From CAVSRC01 sp963732845 (lineage in GTDB: Bacteria; Pseudomonadota; Alphaproteobacteria; Rhizobiales; Kaistiaceae): 64,000 nt of DNA. The translations under genes and the position numbers were made by a program. Location: assembly GCA_963732845.1 (NCBI GenBank), contig CAVTBE010000005.1, forward strand, positions 434,001-498,000. Direction: 5' to 3'. The notes beneath the pieces were generated by a model. That model had not been told where the DNA came from and did not search any database. It was given only the letters and a program-made list of their open reading frames with translations. Shown here one piece after another: positions 1 to 9,113 of this stretch. Position 1 is the first letter of the stretch, and every line of letters begins with the position of its first letter.

Positions 1-92
1 CATTCTGCGTATCGGTAGCGGGTGGGCGGACAAGCGCACCCGCGAGGACGCTGATCGGACACAAGATCCGGCTTCGAGCGGGGTGCAGGGGC

Positions 93-1011
93 ATGGCGGA
101 AGCACGCAAGCGACGTTGGAAGATCAGCGCGGTGATCGGCACCTTGCCGATGATCGTGGTCGGGGTCGGCGTCTATGTCATCGGCATCGGCTACACGTTC
201 TACTGGTCGTTCACGAGTTCGCGGCTCTTCCCCAACAACCACCTGGTCGGCTTCAGCCAATATGCGCGCCTGTGGACCGACGACCGCTGGGAGATCGCCG
301 TCCAGAACATCTGGATCTTCGGCGCATGCCTGATCGCCTTCTAGCCTGGTGTTCGGTTATCTGCTGGCGGTCTTCATGGACCAGCGCATCCGGCAGGAAG
401 ACCTCTTCCGCTCGATCTTCCTCTATCCCTTCGCCATGTCGCTGATCGTCACCGGCCTCATCTGGCAATGGATGCTGGACCCGAATCTCGGCATCGAAAA
501 CACGCTGCATAATCTTGGCTGGACGAGCTTCCATTTCTCGCCCCTGGTCGACCCCAAAACGGCGATCTACGGCCTGGTGGTGGCCGGCATGTGGCAGGGC
601 TCGGGCGTGACCATGGCGATCCTGCTCGCCGGCCTGCGCGGCATCGACGCGGAGATCTGGAAGGCGGCGAAGGTCGACGGCATTCCCACTTGGCGCGTCT
701 ACCTATTCATCGCGCTGCCGATGATCCGCGGCTCGGTGGCGACTGCCTTCGTCCTGCAAATCGTCGGCGTGGTGCGCGTCTACGACCTGGTCGTCGCCAT
801 GACCGGCGGCGGTCCCGGTATCGCGACCAACATGCCGGCTGTCTACGTGATCCAGATGATCACCAGCAGCCAGAATGTCGGCCTCGGCATGGCCGCGGCG
901 ATGATGATGCTGGCGCCGGTGGTCGCGGTGATCGCCGTGATCGGTATCGCGCGCTGGATCGCCAGCCGCAGAGAAGCCGCAGCCATTCGCAGGGAGCTCG
1001 CAACCGCATGA
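93..1011 (+). pseudogene. Sugar ABC importer permease, MalF type, one frameshift
   Basis: This is an inner-membrane permease of a CUT1 carbohydrate importer. The frame opens at the ATG at 93 and hits TAG at 342-344 after 83 codons, and convincing permease sequence continues in the next frame to the TGA at 1009-1011. Dropping one T near 342 joins the halves as CLIAF-SLVFGYLLAV, giving about 305 residues, normal for the family. The first membrane segment is near residues 12-36. The EAA loop that contacts the ATPase (KAAKVDG) falls near residue 190 of the restored protein. The stop overlaps the next start (ATGA). The partner binding protein must lie upstream of the window. A real inactivation and a sequencing error are both possible. 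Confidence 0.85.
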
Positions 1012-1919
1012 CCAGCACGACAGCCGCCCTGCCCGCCGGTGGCGAAATCGCCCAAGGCCCGAAGCCGCGGCGCGCGTCGCCGGCGCGCTTCGGCGTTTAC
1101 GGATTCCTGATCATCTCGGCGCTGTTCTTCCTCTTTCCGCTCTACGTCATGATCGTGACGTCGCTGAAGACGATGCCCGAGATTCGCCTCGGCCACCTGT
1201 TCCATCTGCCGCAGATTTGGACTGTCCAGCCTTGGATCGATGCGTGGCTGCACGCCTGCACCGGCCTAGACTGCCACGGGCTTTCTCCGGGCTTCTTGAA
1301 TTCGGTTAAGATCACCGTGCCGAGCGTGATCGTATCGATCGTCATTGCCTCGATCAACGGCTATGCGCTGTCGTTCTGGCGCTACAAGTTCTCCAACCTC
1401 TTCTTCCTGCTGCTCGTCTTCGGCGCCTTCGTGCCCTACCAGGTGGTGATCTATCCGCTGATCATCGCGCTCAGGGAGATCCACCTGTTCGCCACGCTGC
1501 CCGGCATCATCATCATCCACACCATCTTCGGCATGCCGATCATGACGATCCTGTTCCGCAACTACTACGCGTCGGTGCCGATCGAGCTGTTCAAGGCGGC
1601 GCGCGTCGACGGGGCGGGCTTCTGGCAGATCTTCTTCCGCATCATGATCCCGATGTCGGTGCCGATCACCGTGGTCGCGGTCATCCTCCAGGTTACCGGC
1701 ATCTGGAACGATTTCCTGTTCGGCGTGGTCTTCGCCGGCCGCCAGAACTGGCCGATGACGGTGCAGCTCAACAACATCGTCAACTCCACTACCGGGGTGC
1801 GGGAATATAATGTCAACATGGCGGCCACGATCCTGACTGCGGCCGTCCCTCTCATCGTCTATTTCGTCTCCGGACGATGGTTCGTGCGCGGCATCGCGGC
1901 CGGCGCTGTCAAGGGATAG
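1008..1919 (+). CDS. Sugar ABC importer permease, MalG type
   Basis: This is the second permease of the CUT1 importer, 303 residues. The ATG at 1008 was chosen because it overlaps the previous stop, the usual translational coupling in these operons. A membrane segment follows a short basic N-terminus (about residues 28-50). The EAA loop KAARVDG lies near residue 195, followed by a Pro-rich turn (IMIPMSVP). The family C-terminal pattern (FVRGIAAGAVKG) ends the protein. The ATPase gene follows after 4 bases. The substrate cannot be read from the permease. The neighbouring isomerase and Gfo/Idh dehydrogenase point to a sugar or polyol rather than a peptide or amino acid. Confidence 0.93.
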   Translation: MTSTTAALPAGGEIAQGPKPRRASPARFGVYGFLIISALFFLFPLYVMIVTSLKTMPEIRLGHLFHLPQIWTVQPWIDAWLHACTGLDCHGLSPGFLNSVKITVPSVIVSIVIASINGYALSFWRYKFSNLFFLLLVFGAFVPYQVVIYPLIIALREIHLFATLPGIIIIHTIFGMPIMTILFRNYYASVPIELFKAARVDGAGFWQIFFRIMIPMSVPITVVAVILQVTGIWNDFLFGVVFAGRQNWPMTVQLNNIVNSTTGVREYNVNMAATILTAAVPLIVYFVSGRWFVRGIAAGAVKG

Positions 1920-1923
1920 GACA

Positions 1924-3009
1924 ATGACCAGCGTCTCGATCAAGAAGCTCGGCGTCTCGTTCGGCCACCTGAGGGTCCTGCAAAATCTCGACCTCGACGT
2001 GGAAGAGGGCGAGTTCGTCGTCCTGCTCGGACCGTCCGGCTGCGGCAAGTCCACGCTGCTCAACGCCATTGCCGGCCTGCTCGACATTAATGCCGGCCAA
2101 GTGTGGATCGACGGCAAGAACGTGACCTGGGAAGAGCCCAAGGACCGCGGCATCGGCATGGTGTTCCAGTCCTACGCGCTCTATCCGCGCATGTCGGTGA
2201 AGGGCAACCTGACCTTTGGCCTGCAAGTGGCGCGCGTGCCCAAGGACGAGATCGAGAGGCGCGTCCAGCGTGTCGCGGCGCTTCTGCAGATCGAGCCGCT
2301 GCTCAACCGCAAGCCGTCGGAGCTGTCCGGCGGCCAGAGGCAGCGCGTGGCCATCGGGCGGGCGCTGGTGCGCCAGGCGGACGTCTTCCTGTTCGACGAG
2401 CCGCTCTCCAATCTCGACGCCAAGCTGCGGACCGAACTGCGCGTCGAGCTGAAGAAGCTGCACATGAAGCTCGGCTCGACCATGATCTATGTGACCCACG
2501 ACCAGATCGAGGCGCTGACGCTGGCCGACCGGGTGGCGGTCATGCACGGCGGCGTCATCCAGCAGCTCGCCTCGCCCAAGGAAATCTATCAGCGGCCGCT
2601 CAACCTCTTCGTCGCCGGCTTCGTCGGTTCGCCGGCGATGAATTTCGTCAGCGGTGAATTGCGGGTGAACAGCGATCCCGTGCTGGTGTCTACCGGCGGT
2701 GTCGCCATCAACCTCAGCGGCTACCAGTTCGCGCAACCGCCGGTCAACGGCCGCAAGGCGGTTCTCGGCATCCGGCCGGAGCAGATCCACATCGAGGAGA
2801 AGCTGGAAGCGTCCACCGCGCTTCCCCTCGAACTGAACCTGGTCGAGCCGATGGGCGCCGACAGCCTACTGTGGGGCAATATCGGCAGCGACCCTGTGTC
2901 CATCCGCGTCGGCCCCGACGACAGTCATCGCATCGGCGAGAAGGTCGATGTGTATTTCCAGCCGCTCCTGGCCTCCGTTTTCGACGAAGAAAGCGGCAAA
3001 CGCCTCTGA
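1924..3009 (+). CDS. Sugar ABC importer ATPase, UgpC/MalK type
   Basis: This is the cytoplasmic ATPase powering the importer encoded just upstream, 361 residues. Walker A is GPSGCGKS at 36-43, the Q-loop Gln is at 82, the signature LSGGQ at 134-138, Walker B ends in DEP at 158-160, and the H-loop His is at 192. A C-terminal beta-rich domain typical of MalK/UgpC follows (about 240-361, with GIRPEQ). The length is normal. It sits 4 bases after the MalG-type permease and 29 bases before the isomerase gene, so one transcript is likely. MalK-type ATPases can serve several permease pairs, so the substrate is not determined. Confidence 0.95.
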   Translation: MTSVSIKKLGVSFGHLRVLQNLDLDVEEGEFVVLLGPSGCGKSTLLNAIAGLLDINAGQVWIDGKNVTWEEPKDRGIGMVFQSYALYPRMSVKGNLTFGLQVARVPKDEIERRVQRVAALLQIEPLLNRKPSELSGGQRQRVAIGRALVRQADVFLFDEPLSNLDAKLRTELRVELKKLHMKLGSTMIYVTHDQIEALTLADRVAVMHGGVIQQLASPKEIYQRPLNLFVAGFVGSPAMNFVSGELRVNSDPVLVSTGGVAINLSGYQFAQPPVNGRKAVLGIRPEQIHIEEKLEASTALPLELNLVEPMGADSLLWGNIGSDPVSIRVGPDDSHRIGEKVDVYFQPLLASVFDEESGKRL

Positions 3010-3038
3010 CGGCGGCACTCTCAAGAAAGCAACACTCC

Positions 3039-3803
3039 ATGCCCAGTTACCGGATTTCCTTCCAGCTCTACAGTGCGCGCAATTTTCCGCCGATCGAGAA
3101 GCACCTCGAGACGCTGGCCGCCATCGGTTACGACGCGGTCGAGCCGTTCGGCGGCGCCTATAAGGCCGACCCGCAGGCGCTGCGCGCCAAATGCGACGCG
3201 CTGGGGTTGAAGATCCCCACCTGTCACATGCCGCTCGCCGATCTCGACGCCGATCGTGCCGCGGTGATCGACACGGCCAAGATCCTCGGCCTCGAGACGA
3301 TCATCGTGCCGGCGGTGCCGCAGGAAGAGCGCACGAAGGACGTCGCCGGCTGGCAGGCGCTCGGCGCCAAGCTGCAGGGCCACGCCGAGGCGCTCAAGGG
3401 CGCCGGCCTCAAGCTCGCCTGGCACAACCACGCCTTCGAATATGTGACGCTCGCCGACGGGTCGCGCCCGATCGCGCATCTGCTCTCCGGCGCCGACGTC
3501 AAATGGGAGCCGGACATCGGCTGGATCACCCGCGGCGGCGCCGATATCGCCAGCGAGCTCGACACCTTCAAGGGCAAGGTCGCCGCCTTCCACATCAAGG
3601 ATCTGGCGCCGGCGGGCGTCACCAAGGACGACGGCTGGGCCGACATCGGCGCCGGCATCCTTCCGCTGAAGGCGCTGTGGCCGAAGATCGAAGCCGCAGG
3701 CACCGACCTCCTTGTGTTCGAGCACGATGCGCCGTCCGACTGGGAATCCTTCGCGCGCAATTCCTACCGGTTCGTTGCCGGCCTGATCGGCAGGAAGGGC
3801 TGA
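3039..3803 (+). CDS. Sugar phosphate isomerase/epimerase family (TIM barrel)
   Basis: This 254-residue protein belongs to the xylose-isomerase-like TIM-barrel family (AP endonuclease 2 superfamily). Candidate metal or substrate residues include the HNH stretch at 129-131, Asp159 in EPDIGW, and His185 in AFHIKDL, all typical family positions. The start at 3039 (MPSYRISF) follows the ATPase gene by 29 bases. There is no signal peptide, so it acts in the cytoplasm. With the Gfo/Idh dehydrogenase 4 bases downstream it resembles the oxidise-then-isomerise pairs found in inositol and keto-sugar pathways. The precise reaction is not predictable from sequence. Confidence 0.85.
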   Translation: MPSYRISFQLYSARNFPPIEKHLETLAAIGYDAVEPFGGAYKADPQALRAKCDALGLKIPTCHMPLADLDADRAAVIDTAKILGLETIIVPAVPQEERTKDVAGWQALGAKLQGHAEALKGAGLKLAWHNHAFEYVTLADGSRPIAHLLSGADVKWEPDIGWITRGGADIASELDTFKGKVAAFHIKDLAPAGVTKDDGWADIGAGILPLKALWPKIEAAGTDLLVFEHDAPSDWESFARNSYRFVAGLIGRKG

Positions 3804-3807
3804 GGCC

Positions 3808-4956
<1,149 letters not shown>

Positions 4957-5017
4957 GCCCTGCCCGCTTCGGCCGCCCGAAACGGCGGCTGGCGGGACCA
5001 GCGCATCCGATAGCAGA

Positions 5018-5042
5018 GCTCCGGCGGGCAAGCCGCCGGAGC
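5018..5042. terminator. Hairpin between convergent genes
   Basis: GCTCCGGCGG (5018-5027) and CCGCCGGAGC (5033-5042) form a perfect 10-bp stem with a 5-nt loop in the 106-bp gap between the Gfo/Idh gene and the peroxiredoxin gene, whose 3' ends face each other. No T-tract follows on either strand. A bidirectional end signal or mRNA-stabilising structure is inferred from position and shape only. Confidence 0.5.
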
Positions 5043-5062
5043 CGTCTGCTGCGCGGACGGGG

Positions 5063-5707
5063 TCAGAGCGCGCGGGTCGAGAAGTACCAGTCAACCGTCT
5101 TGTAGCCCTCGCTGGCCCGCGCCACGGCGACTTCCGCCGTTGCCGGGGTCGGGACGATGACGTCGTCGCCCGGCTTCCAGTTCTCGGGCATGGCGCACTT
5201 GTTCTGGTCGGCGGTCTGCAGCGCGACCAGCAGTCGGTAGATCTCGTCGACCGAGCGGCCGGCATTGAGCGGGTAATAGACCATGGCGCGCAGCACGCCC
5301 TGCGGGTCGATGACGAAGGTGGCGCGCACGGCGGACGTGTCCGAGGCGCCGGGCTGGATCATGCCGTAGGCGTTGGCGACCTTCATGTTGAGGTCGGCGA
5401 TGATCGGGAACGGGATCTCGACGCCGAACTTCTCCTTGATGTTGAGCGTCCAGGCGATGTGCGAATAATGGCTGTCGATCGACAGGCCGAGCAGCTCGGT
5501 GCCGCGCTCGGCGAAAGCCTTGTGCTTCCTGGCGAAGGCGATGAATTCGGTGGTGCAGACCGGCGTGAAATCGGCCGGGTGCGAGAACAGGATCAGCCAT
5601 TTGCCCTTGTAGCTGTCGAGCGTCCTGCGGCCATCGGTGGTCAGCGCGTCGAAAGCGGGTGCCGGGGCGTTGAGCTGGGGCATCCGGGGCTGGGTCTCGT
5701 CGGTCAT
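5063..5707 (-). CDS. Peroxiredoxin, Prx6-type (AhpC/TSA)
   Basis: This 214-residue thiol peroxidase reduces hydrogen peroxide or organic peroxides. The active-site segment FTPVCTTE places the peroxidatic Cys at 51 with Thr48, and Arg128 is the likely third active-site residue. A second Cys at 171 lies in NKCAMPENW, in the C-terminal region that Prx6-type enzymes carry, and it could resolve the sulfenate. There is no signal peptide. It is transcribed divergently from an OxyR-type regulator with a 115-bp gap, the classic arrangement for peroxide-induced defence, so regulation by that gene is likely. Confidence 0.93.
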   Translation of the reverse strand: MTDETQPRMPQLNAPAPAFDALTTDGRRTLDSYKGKWLILFSHPADFTPVCTTEFIAFARKHKAFAERGTELLGLSIDSHYSHIAWTLNIKEKFGVEIPFPIIADLNMKVANAYGMIQPGASDTSAVRATFVIDPQGVLRAMVYYPLNAGRSVDEIYRLLVALQTADQNKCAMPENWKPGDDVIVPTPATAEVAVARASEGYKTVDWYFSTRAL

Positions 5708-5807
5708 CTTCAGTTTCCTCCTGGCGATCGGTGATCTCTCGGGTTGCGGTGCGCCCGATATAGGCCCTGGTGCGTGATTGGGGAAATTGATTATATTCGC
5801 GCCTGTA

Positions 5808-5822
5808 ATAGAGGAATTCTAT
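5808..5822 (+). promoter_or_regulatory. Candidate OxyR half-operator ATAG-N7-CTAT
   Basis: ATAG at 5808-5811 and CTAT at 5819-5822 are separated by exactly 7 bases, matching the ATAGnnnnnnnCTAT unit of the OxyR consensus. The site abuts the regulator's ATG at 5823 and contains its ribosome-binding site (GAGGA, 5811-5815), so binding could block the regulator's own expression. The second unit expected one spacing upstream is poor. Confidence 0.45.
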
Positions 5823-6719
5823 ATGCAGACGACGATCACCCTGCGCCAGCTCGGCTTCCTCGTGGCGGTGGCCGATACGCTGAATTTCTCGCGTGCCGCC
5901 GAGGCTTCGTTCGTCACCCAGCCGACGCTGAGCGCCGGGCTGAAGGAACTGGAGGAGCGGCTGGGCGTGGTGCTGGCCGAGCGCACCAGGCGGCAGGTGA
6001 TCCTGACGCCGGTGGGCGCCGAAATCGCGCGGCGCGCCCGCTCCCTCCTGCTAGCGGCGCGCGAGATCGAGGAGGTGGCCGCGGCCCAGGCCGATCCCGA
6101 GGGCGGCGACCTCAGGCTTGGCGCCATCCCCACCATCGGGCCCTATCTGATCCCCCACGCCCTTCCCGAAATCCGCAGAACGTTCCCGCAGCTGCGCCTG
6201 CTGCTGCGCGAGGAGATGACCGAGCCGCTTCTCGAGGGGCTCAACAGCGGCCGGCTCGACCTGATCCTCTTCGCCCTGCCCTTCGAGACAAGCGGCATCG
6301 AAACCATGGCGCTGTTCGACGACGGCTATCACCTCGCCGCGCCGCTGGGCCGTTTCGGTCCCGAGCCGGTGCGTGGCGCTGAGCTCGACGGCGCCAGGCT
6401 GATGCTCCTGGAAAAGGGCCACTGCCTGCAGCGCCATGCGCTGAGCGCCTTTCCCGACCGGCACATCGAGCAGGACGAGAGCTTCTCGGCCACCTCGCTG
6501 CCGACTCTCATCTCCATGGTGGGCGAGGGGCTGGGGATCACCCTGTTGCCCGATCTTGCCATAGACGGCGGCGTGCTCGGCGGTCAGGAGGTGGCGGTCG
6601 CGGCACTGCCCGACGCCCTTCCCCGCCATGTGGTGCTCGGCTGGCGATCGACCTCCCCGCGCGCCCGCCTGTTCCACAAGCTTGGCGAAGTTCTTAAGCG
6701 AACCCGGGAACGGCTTTAG
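5823..6719 (+). CDS. oxyR: LysR-family hydrogen peroxide regulator, OxyR type
   Basis: This 298-residue LysR regulator strongly resembles OxyR: the N-terminal winged helix (LRQLGFLVAVADTLNFSRAA, 7-26; FVTQPTLSAGLKELE, 30-44) and the redox-loop stretch EKGHC (197-201) are conserved. Cys201 matches the peroxide-reactive Cys199 of E. coli OxyR. The resolving Cys208 position is Phe210, and Cys201 is the only cysteine in the protein. An earlier in-frame ATG at 5778 was rejected because it lacks a good ribosome-binding site and would bury the candidate operator. It is divergent from the peroxiredoxin gene, its probable target. Its sensing chemistry must differ from the disulfide model. Confidence 0.88.
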   Translation: MQTTITLRQLGFLVAVADTLNFSRAAEASFVTQPTLSAGLKELEERLGVVLAERTRRQVILTPVGAEIARRARSLLLAAREIEEVAAAQADPEGGDLRLGAIPTIGPYLIPHALPEIRRTFPQLRLLLREEMTEPLLEGLNSGRLDLILFALPFETSGIETMALFDDGYHLAAPLGRFGPEPVRGAELDGARLMLLEKGHCLQRHALSAFPDRHIEQDESFSATSLPTLISMVGEGLGITLLPDLAIDGGVLGGQEVAVAALPDALPRHVVLGWRSTSPRARLFHKLGEVLKRTRERL

Positions 6720-7360
6720 AGCCTGACGGCGAAAGGCTCTCGCCGGGCGCGCACCAGGCAGTCGATGGCGGTCCTGGTGCCGCTGTCGGTCTCGACAATG
6801 CGGTCGACCGGGCCGGCCTTTTCGATTTCAAGCATGTCGCCGAGGGCGGCAACCACCTCGGCAGCGGTGTAGAGCATGTCGGGGTTCTGCGGGCCGCCAT
6901 AGCCATTGGCAAGATTGGTGGAATCGTGCGCCACCAGCAGCAAGGTGCCGCCCGGCGCCACCGCTTCGGCGGCACGTTTCAGGATGGGCACAAGCCTGCC
7001 CTGCGGCATCTGCAGGTAGAAAACGGCGACAAGATCGAAAGCACCCTTCTCGGGCACGTAGTCGTTGAGATCGGCGACCTCGAACGCGACCCGATCTTCG
7101 ACCTTGCGCGCTGCGGCCAGTTGCCTCCCCTTTTCGAGTCCGACATCGGAGAAATCGACCGCCAGGGCGGTCCAGCCCTGCTCCGCGAGCCAAACGGCGT
7201 TGCGCGCCTCGCCGGCGGCAAGGTCAAGGGCGCGGCCCGGTTTCAGGTCGGCGGCCTCGGCGACGAGAAAGCGGTTCGGCGTGACGGTCCAGACGAAATC
7301 CTTTTCGGCGTAGCGGGCGTTCCACATGGCACGTTCGCGCGCGCCTTGCTCTGACGACAT
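6716..7360 (-). CDS. Class I SAM-dependent methyltransferase, TehB-like
   Basis: This is a 214-residue Rossmann-fold methyltransferase. The SAM-binding motif I is LDLAAGEARNAVWLAE (45-60), the acidic residue after beta-2 is Asp69 (AVDFSD), and a motif-IV-like VADLNDY follows. The opening (MWNARYAEKDFVW) resembles the TehB/thiopurine-methyltransferase-like proteins. It overlaps the 3' end of the oxyR-type gene by 4 bases, tail to tail. Possible roles include methylation of oxyanions or small molecules; the substrate is unknown. Confidence 0.82.
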   Translation of the reverse strand: MSSEQGARERAMWNARYAEKDFVWTVTPNRFLVAEAADLKPGRALDLAAGEARNAVWLAEQGWTALAVDFSDVGLEKGRQLAAARKVEDRVAFEVADLNDYVPEKGAFDLVAVFYLQMPQGRLVPILKRAAEAVAPGGTLLLVAHDSTNLANGYGGPQNPDMLYTAAEVVAALGDMLEIEKAGPVDRIVETDSGTRTAIDCLVRARREPFAVRL

Positions 7361-7484
7361 CGTTCTCCCTCGAAGCTTATCGGCCCTTAGGCCTGTGACC
7401 GCAGATAGGCGTCGCGCAGCGAAACGTCGAGAGCAACCCGTTTGTCAGCGACGATTGGTCATAGCGCGCGCCGCGCCGCTTCCG

Positions 7485-9113
7485 TCAGCGGGTGTCGGCG
7501 AAGTCGCCGGCCTCGCCGGCGGCGGCGATGAGAGTGCGGGCGTAGTCCGACTGCGGGTGGTCGAAGAGTTCGGCGGTATCGCCCTCTTCGACGATCTGCC
7601 CATCCTTCATCACCAGGATGTAGTCGGCCATGGCGCGGACCATGGCGAGGTCGTGGCTGATGAAGATGTAGGAGAGGCCGTAGTCGGCCTGGAGCTGGCG
7701 CAGCAGCTCGACGATCTGCCGCTGGATGGTGCGGTCGAGCGCCGAGGTCGGCTCGTCCAGCACGATGACCTTGGGTCTGAGGATGATGGCCCGCGCAATG
7801 GCGATGCGCTGGCGCTGGCCGCCCGAGAATTCGTGCGGATAGCGGTTGTGGCTGGTGGGATCGACACCGACTTCGGCGAGGATGGTAGCGGCGCGCTCGC
7901 TGCGGTCGGCGGCGCTCAGCGACGGCTCGTGCACCAGCAGGCCTTCGGTGACGATCTCGCCGACGGTCATGCGCGGCGACAGCGAGCCATAGGGGTCCTG
8001 GAAGACGATCTGCAGCTGGCGGCGCAGCGGCTGCAGCTCGCGCCGGCTCAGGCCGGTGATGTCCTGGCCGAGGAAGCGCACGTGGCCTTGCGCCGGCAGG
8101 AGCCTGAGAAGCGCGCGGCCGAGCGTCGATTTGCCCGAGCCGGATTCGCCGACGATGCCCATGGTCTGCGACTGGCGCAAGCTGAGCGAGACGCCGTCGA
8201 CGGCGCGCAGGTCGACGGTCTTGCCCGAGAAGAAGCCGCCACCGGCGGCGATGGCAAAGGTAACGTGGATATCCCTGCCCTCGAGCAGGACCGGTGCCCC
8301 GTCCGGCGGCGGCGCCTTGCTGCCGCGCGGCTCGGCGGCAACCAGCATCTGCGTATAGGGGTGCTTGGGCGCGGCGATGACGTCCCGCGTGGTACCACTT
8401 TCGACGACCTCGCCGGCGCGCATCACATAGACCCGGTCGGCAAAGCGATCGACGATGCCGAGGTCGTGGGTGATGAAGACGACCGCCATGCCGAGGCGGC
8501 GCTTCAAATCGGCGATCAGTTCGAGGATCTGCGCCTGGATGGTGACGTCGAGGGCGGTGGTCGGCTCGTCGGCGATCAGGACGTCGGGGTCGTTGGCGAG
8601 CGCCATGGCGATCATGACGCGCTGGCGCTGTCCGCCGGAAAGCTGGTGCGGATAGGACGAAACGCGCCGCTCGGGATCGTTGATGCCGACGAGCTTGAGC
8701 AGCTCGATCGCGCGCGCCCGCGCCTCACTCCGCTTCATCTTCCGGTGATAGACGAGCGGTTCCTCGATCTGGTAGCCGATCGGCAGGAGCGGATCGAGCG
8801 AGGTCATCGGCTCCTGGAAGATGATCGTGATCTTCGAGCCGCGGACGCGGTTGAGACCCTTCTGGCCGAGGCCGATCAGCTCGCTGCCGCGATAGCGCGC
8901 CGAGCCGCTCACCCGGCCATTGGCGGCGGTCAGCCCGAGGACGGCGAGCATCGCCTGGCTCTTGCCGGAGCCGGATTCGCCGACGATGGCGACGGTCTCG
9001 CCGCGGGCGATATCGAAGCCGAAGTCCTTGACCGCCTCGACGACGCCATCCGGCGTGTCAAAGCGTACGTCGAGGTTGCGGACTTCGAGGACCGGCTCGG
9101 CCACGGCGCTCAC
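7485..9113 (-). CDS. Peptide ABC importer ATPase, two fused nucleotide-binding domains
   Basis: This 542-residue ATPase carries two complete OppD/OppF-like domains in one chain. Walker A motifs GESGSGKS are at 45-52 and 322-329. Signatures are LSGGQ near 158-162 and FSGGQ in the second half, and Walker B ends DEP in both (ADEPTTALD, LDEPTSALD). The GTG at 9113 was chosen because it overlaps the upstream permease stop (GTGA). It is the last gene of the minus-strand peptide-importer operon. Fused double ATPases of this kind occur in YejF/GsiA-type dipeptide or oligopeptide systems. Confidence 0.93.
   Translation of the reverse strand: MSAVAEPVLEVRNLDVRFDTPDGVVEAVKDFGFDIARGETVAIVGESGSGKSQAMLAVLGLTAANGRVSGSARYRGSELIGLGQKGLNRVRGSKITIIFQEPMTSLDPLLPIGYQIEEPLVYHRKMKRSEARARAIELLKLVGINDPERRVSSYPHQLSGGQRQRVMIAMALANDPDVLIADEPTTALDVTIQAQILELIADLKRRLGMAVVFITHDLGIVDRFADRVYVMRAGEVVESGTTRDVIAAPKHPYTQMLVAAEPRGSKAPPPDGAPVLLEGRDIHVTFAIAAGGGFFSGKTVDLRAVDGVSLSLRQSQTMGIVGESGSGKSTLGRALLRLLPAQGHVRFLGQDITGLSRRELQPLRRQLQIVFQDPYGSLSPRMTVGEIVTEGLLVHEPSLSAADRSERAATILAEVGVDPTSHNRYPHEFSGGQRQRIAIARAIILRPKVIVLDEPTSALDRTIQRQIVELLRQLQADYGLSYIFISHDLAMVRAMADYILVMKDGQIVEEGDTAELFDHPQSDYARTLIAAAGEAGDFADTR

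Noticed and set aside
5778..5822. Upstream ATG giving the OxyR-type protein 15 more residues
   Set aside because: It is poorly spaced from any ribosome-binding site, adds residues absent from OxyR N-termini, and covers the operator-like box.
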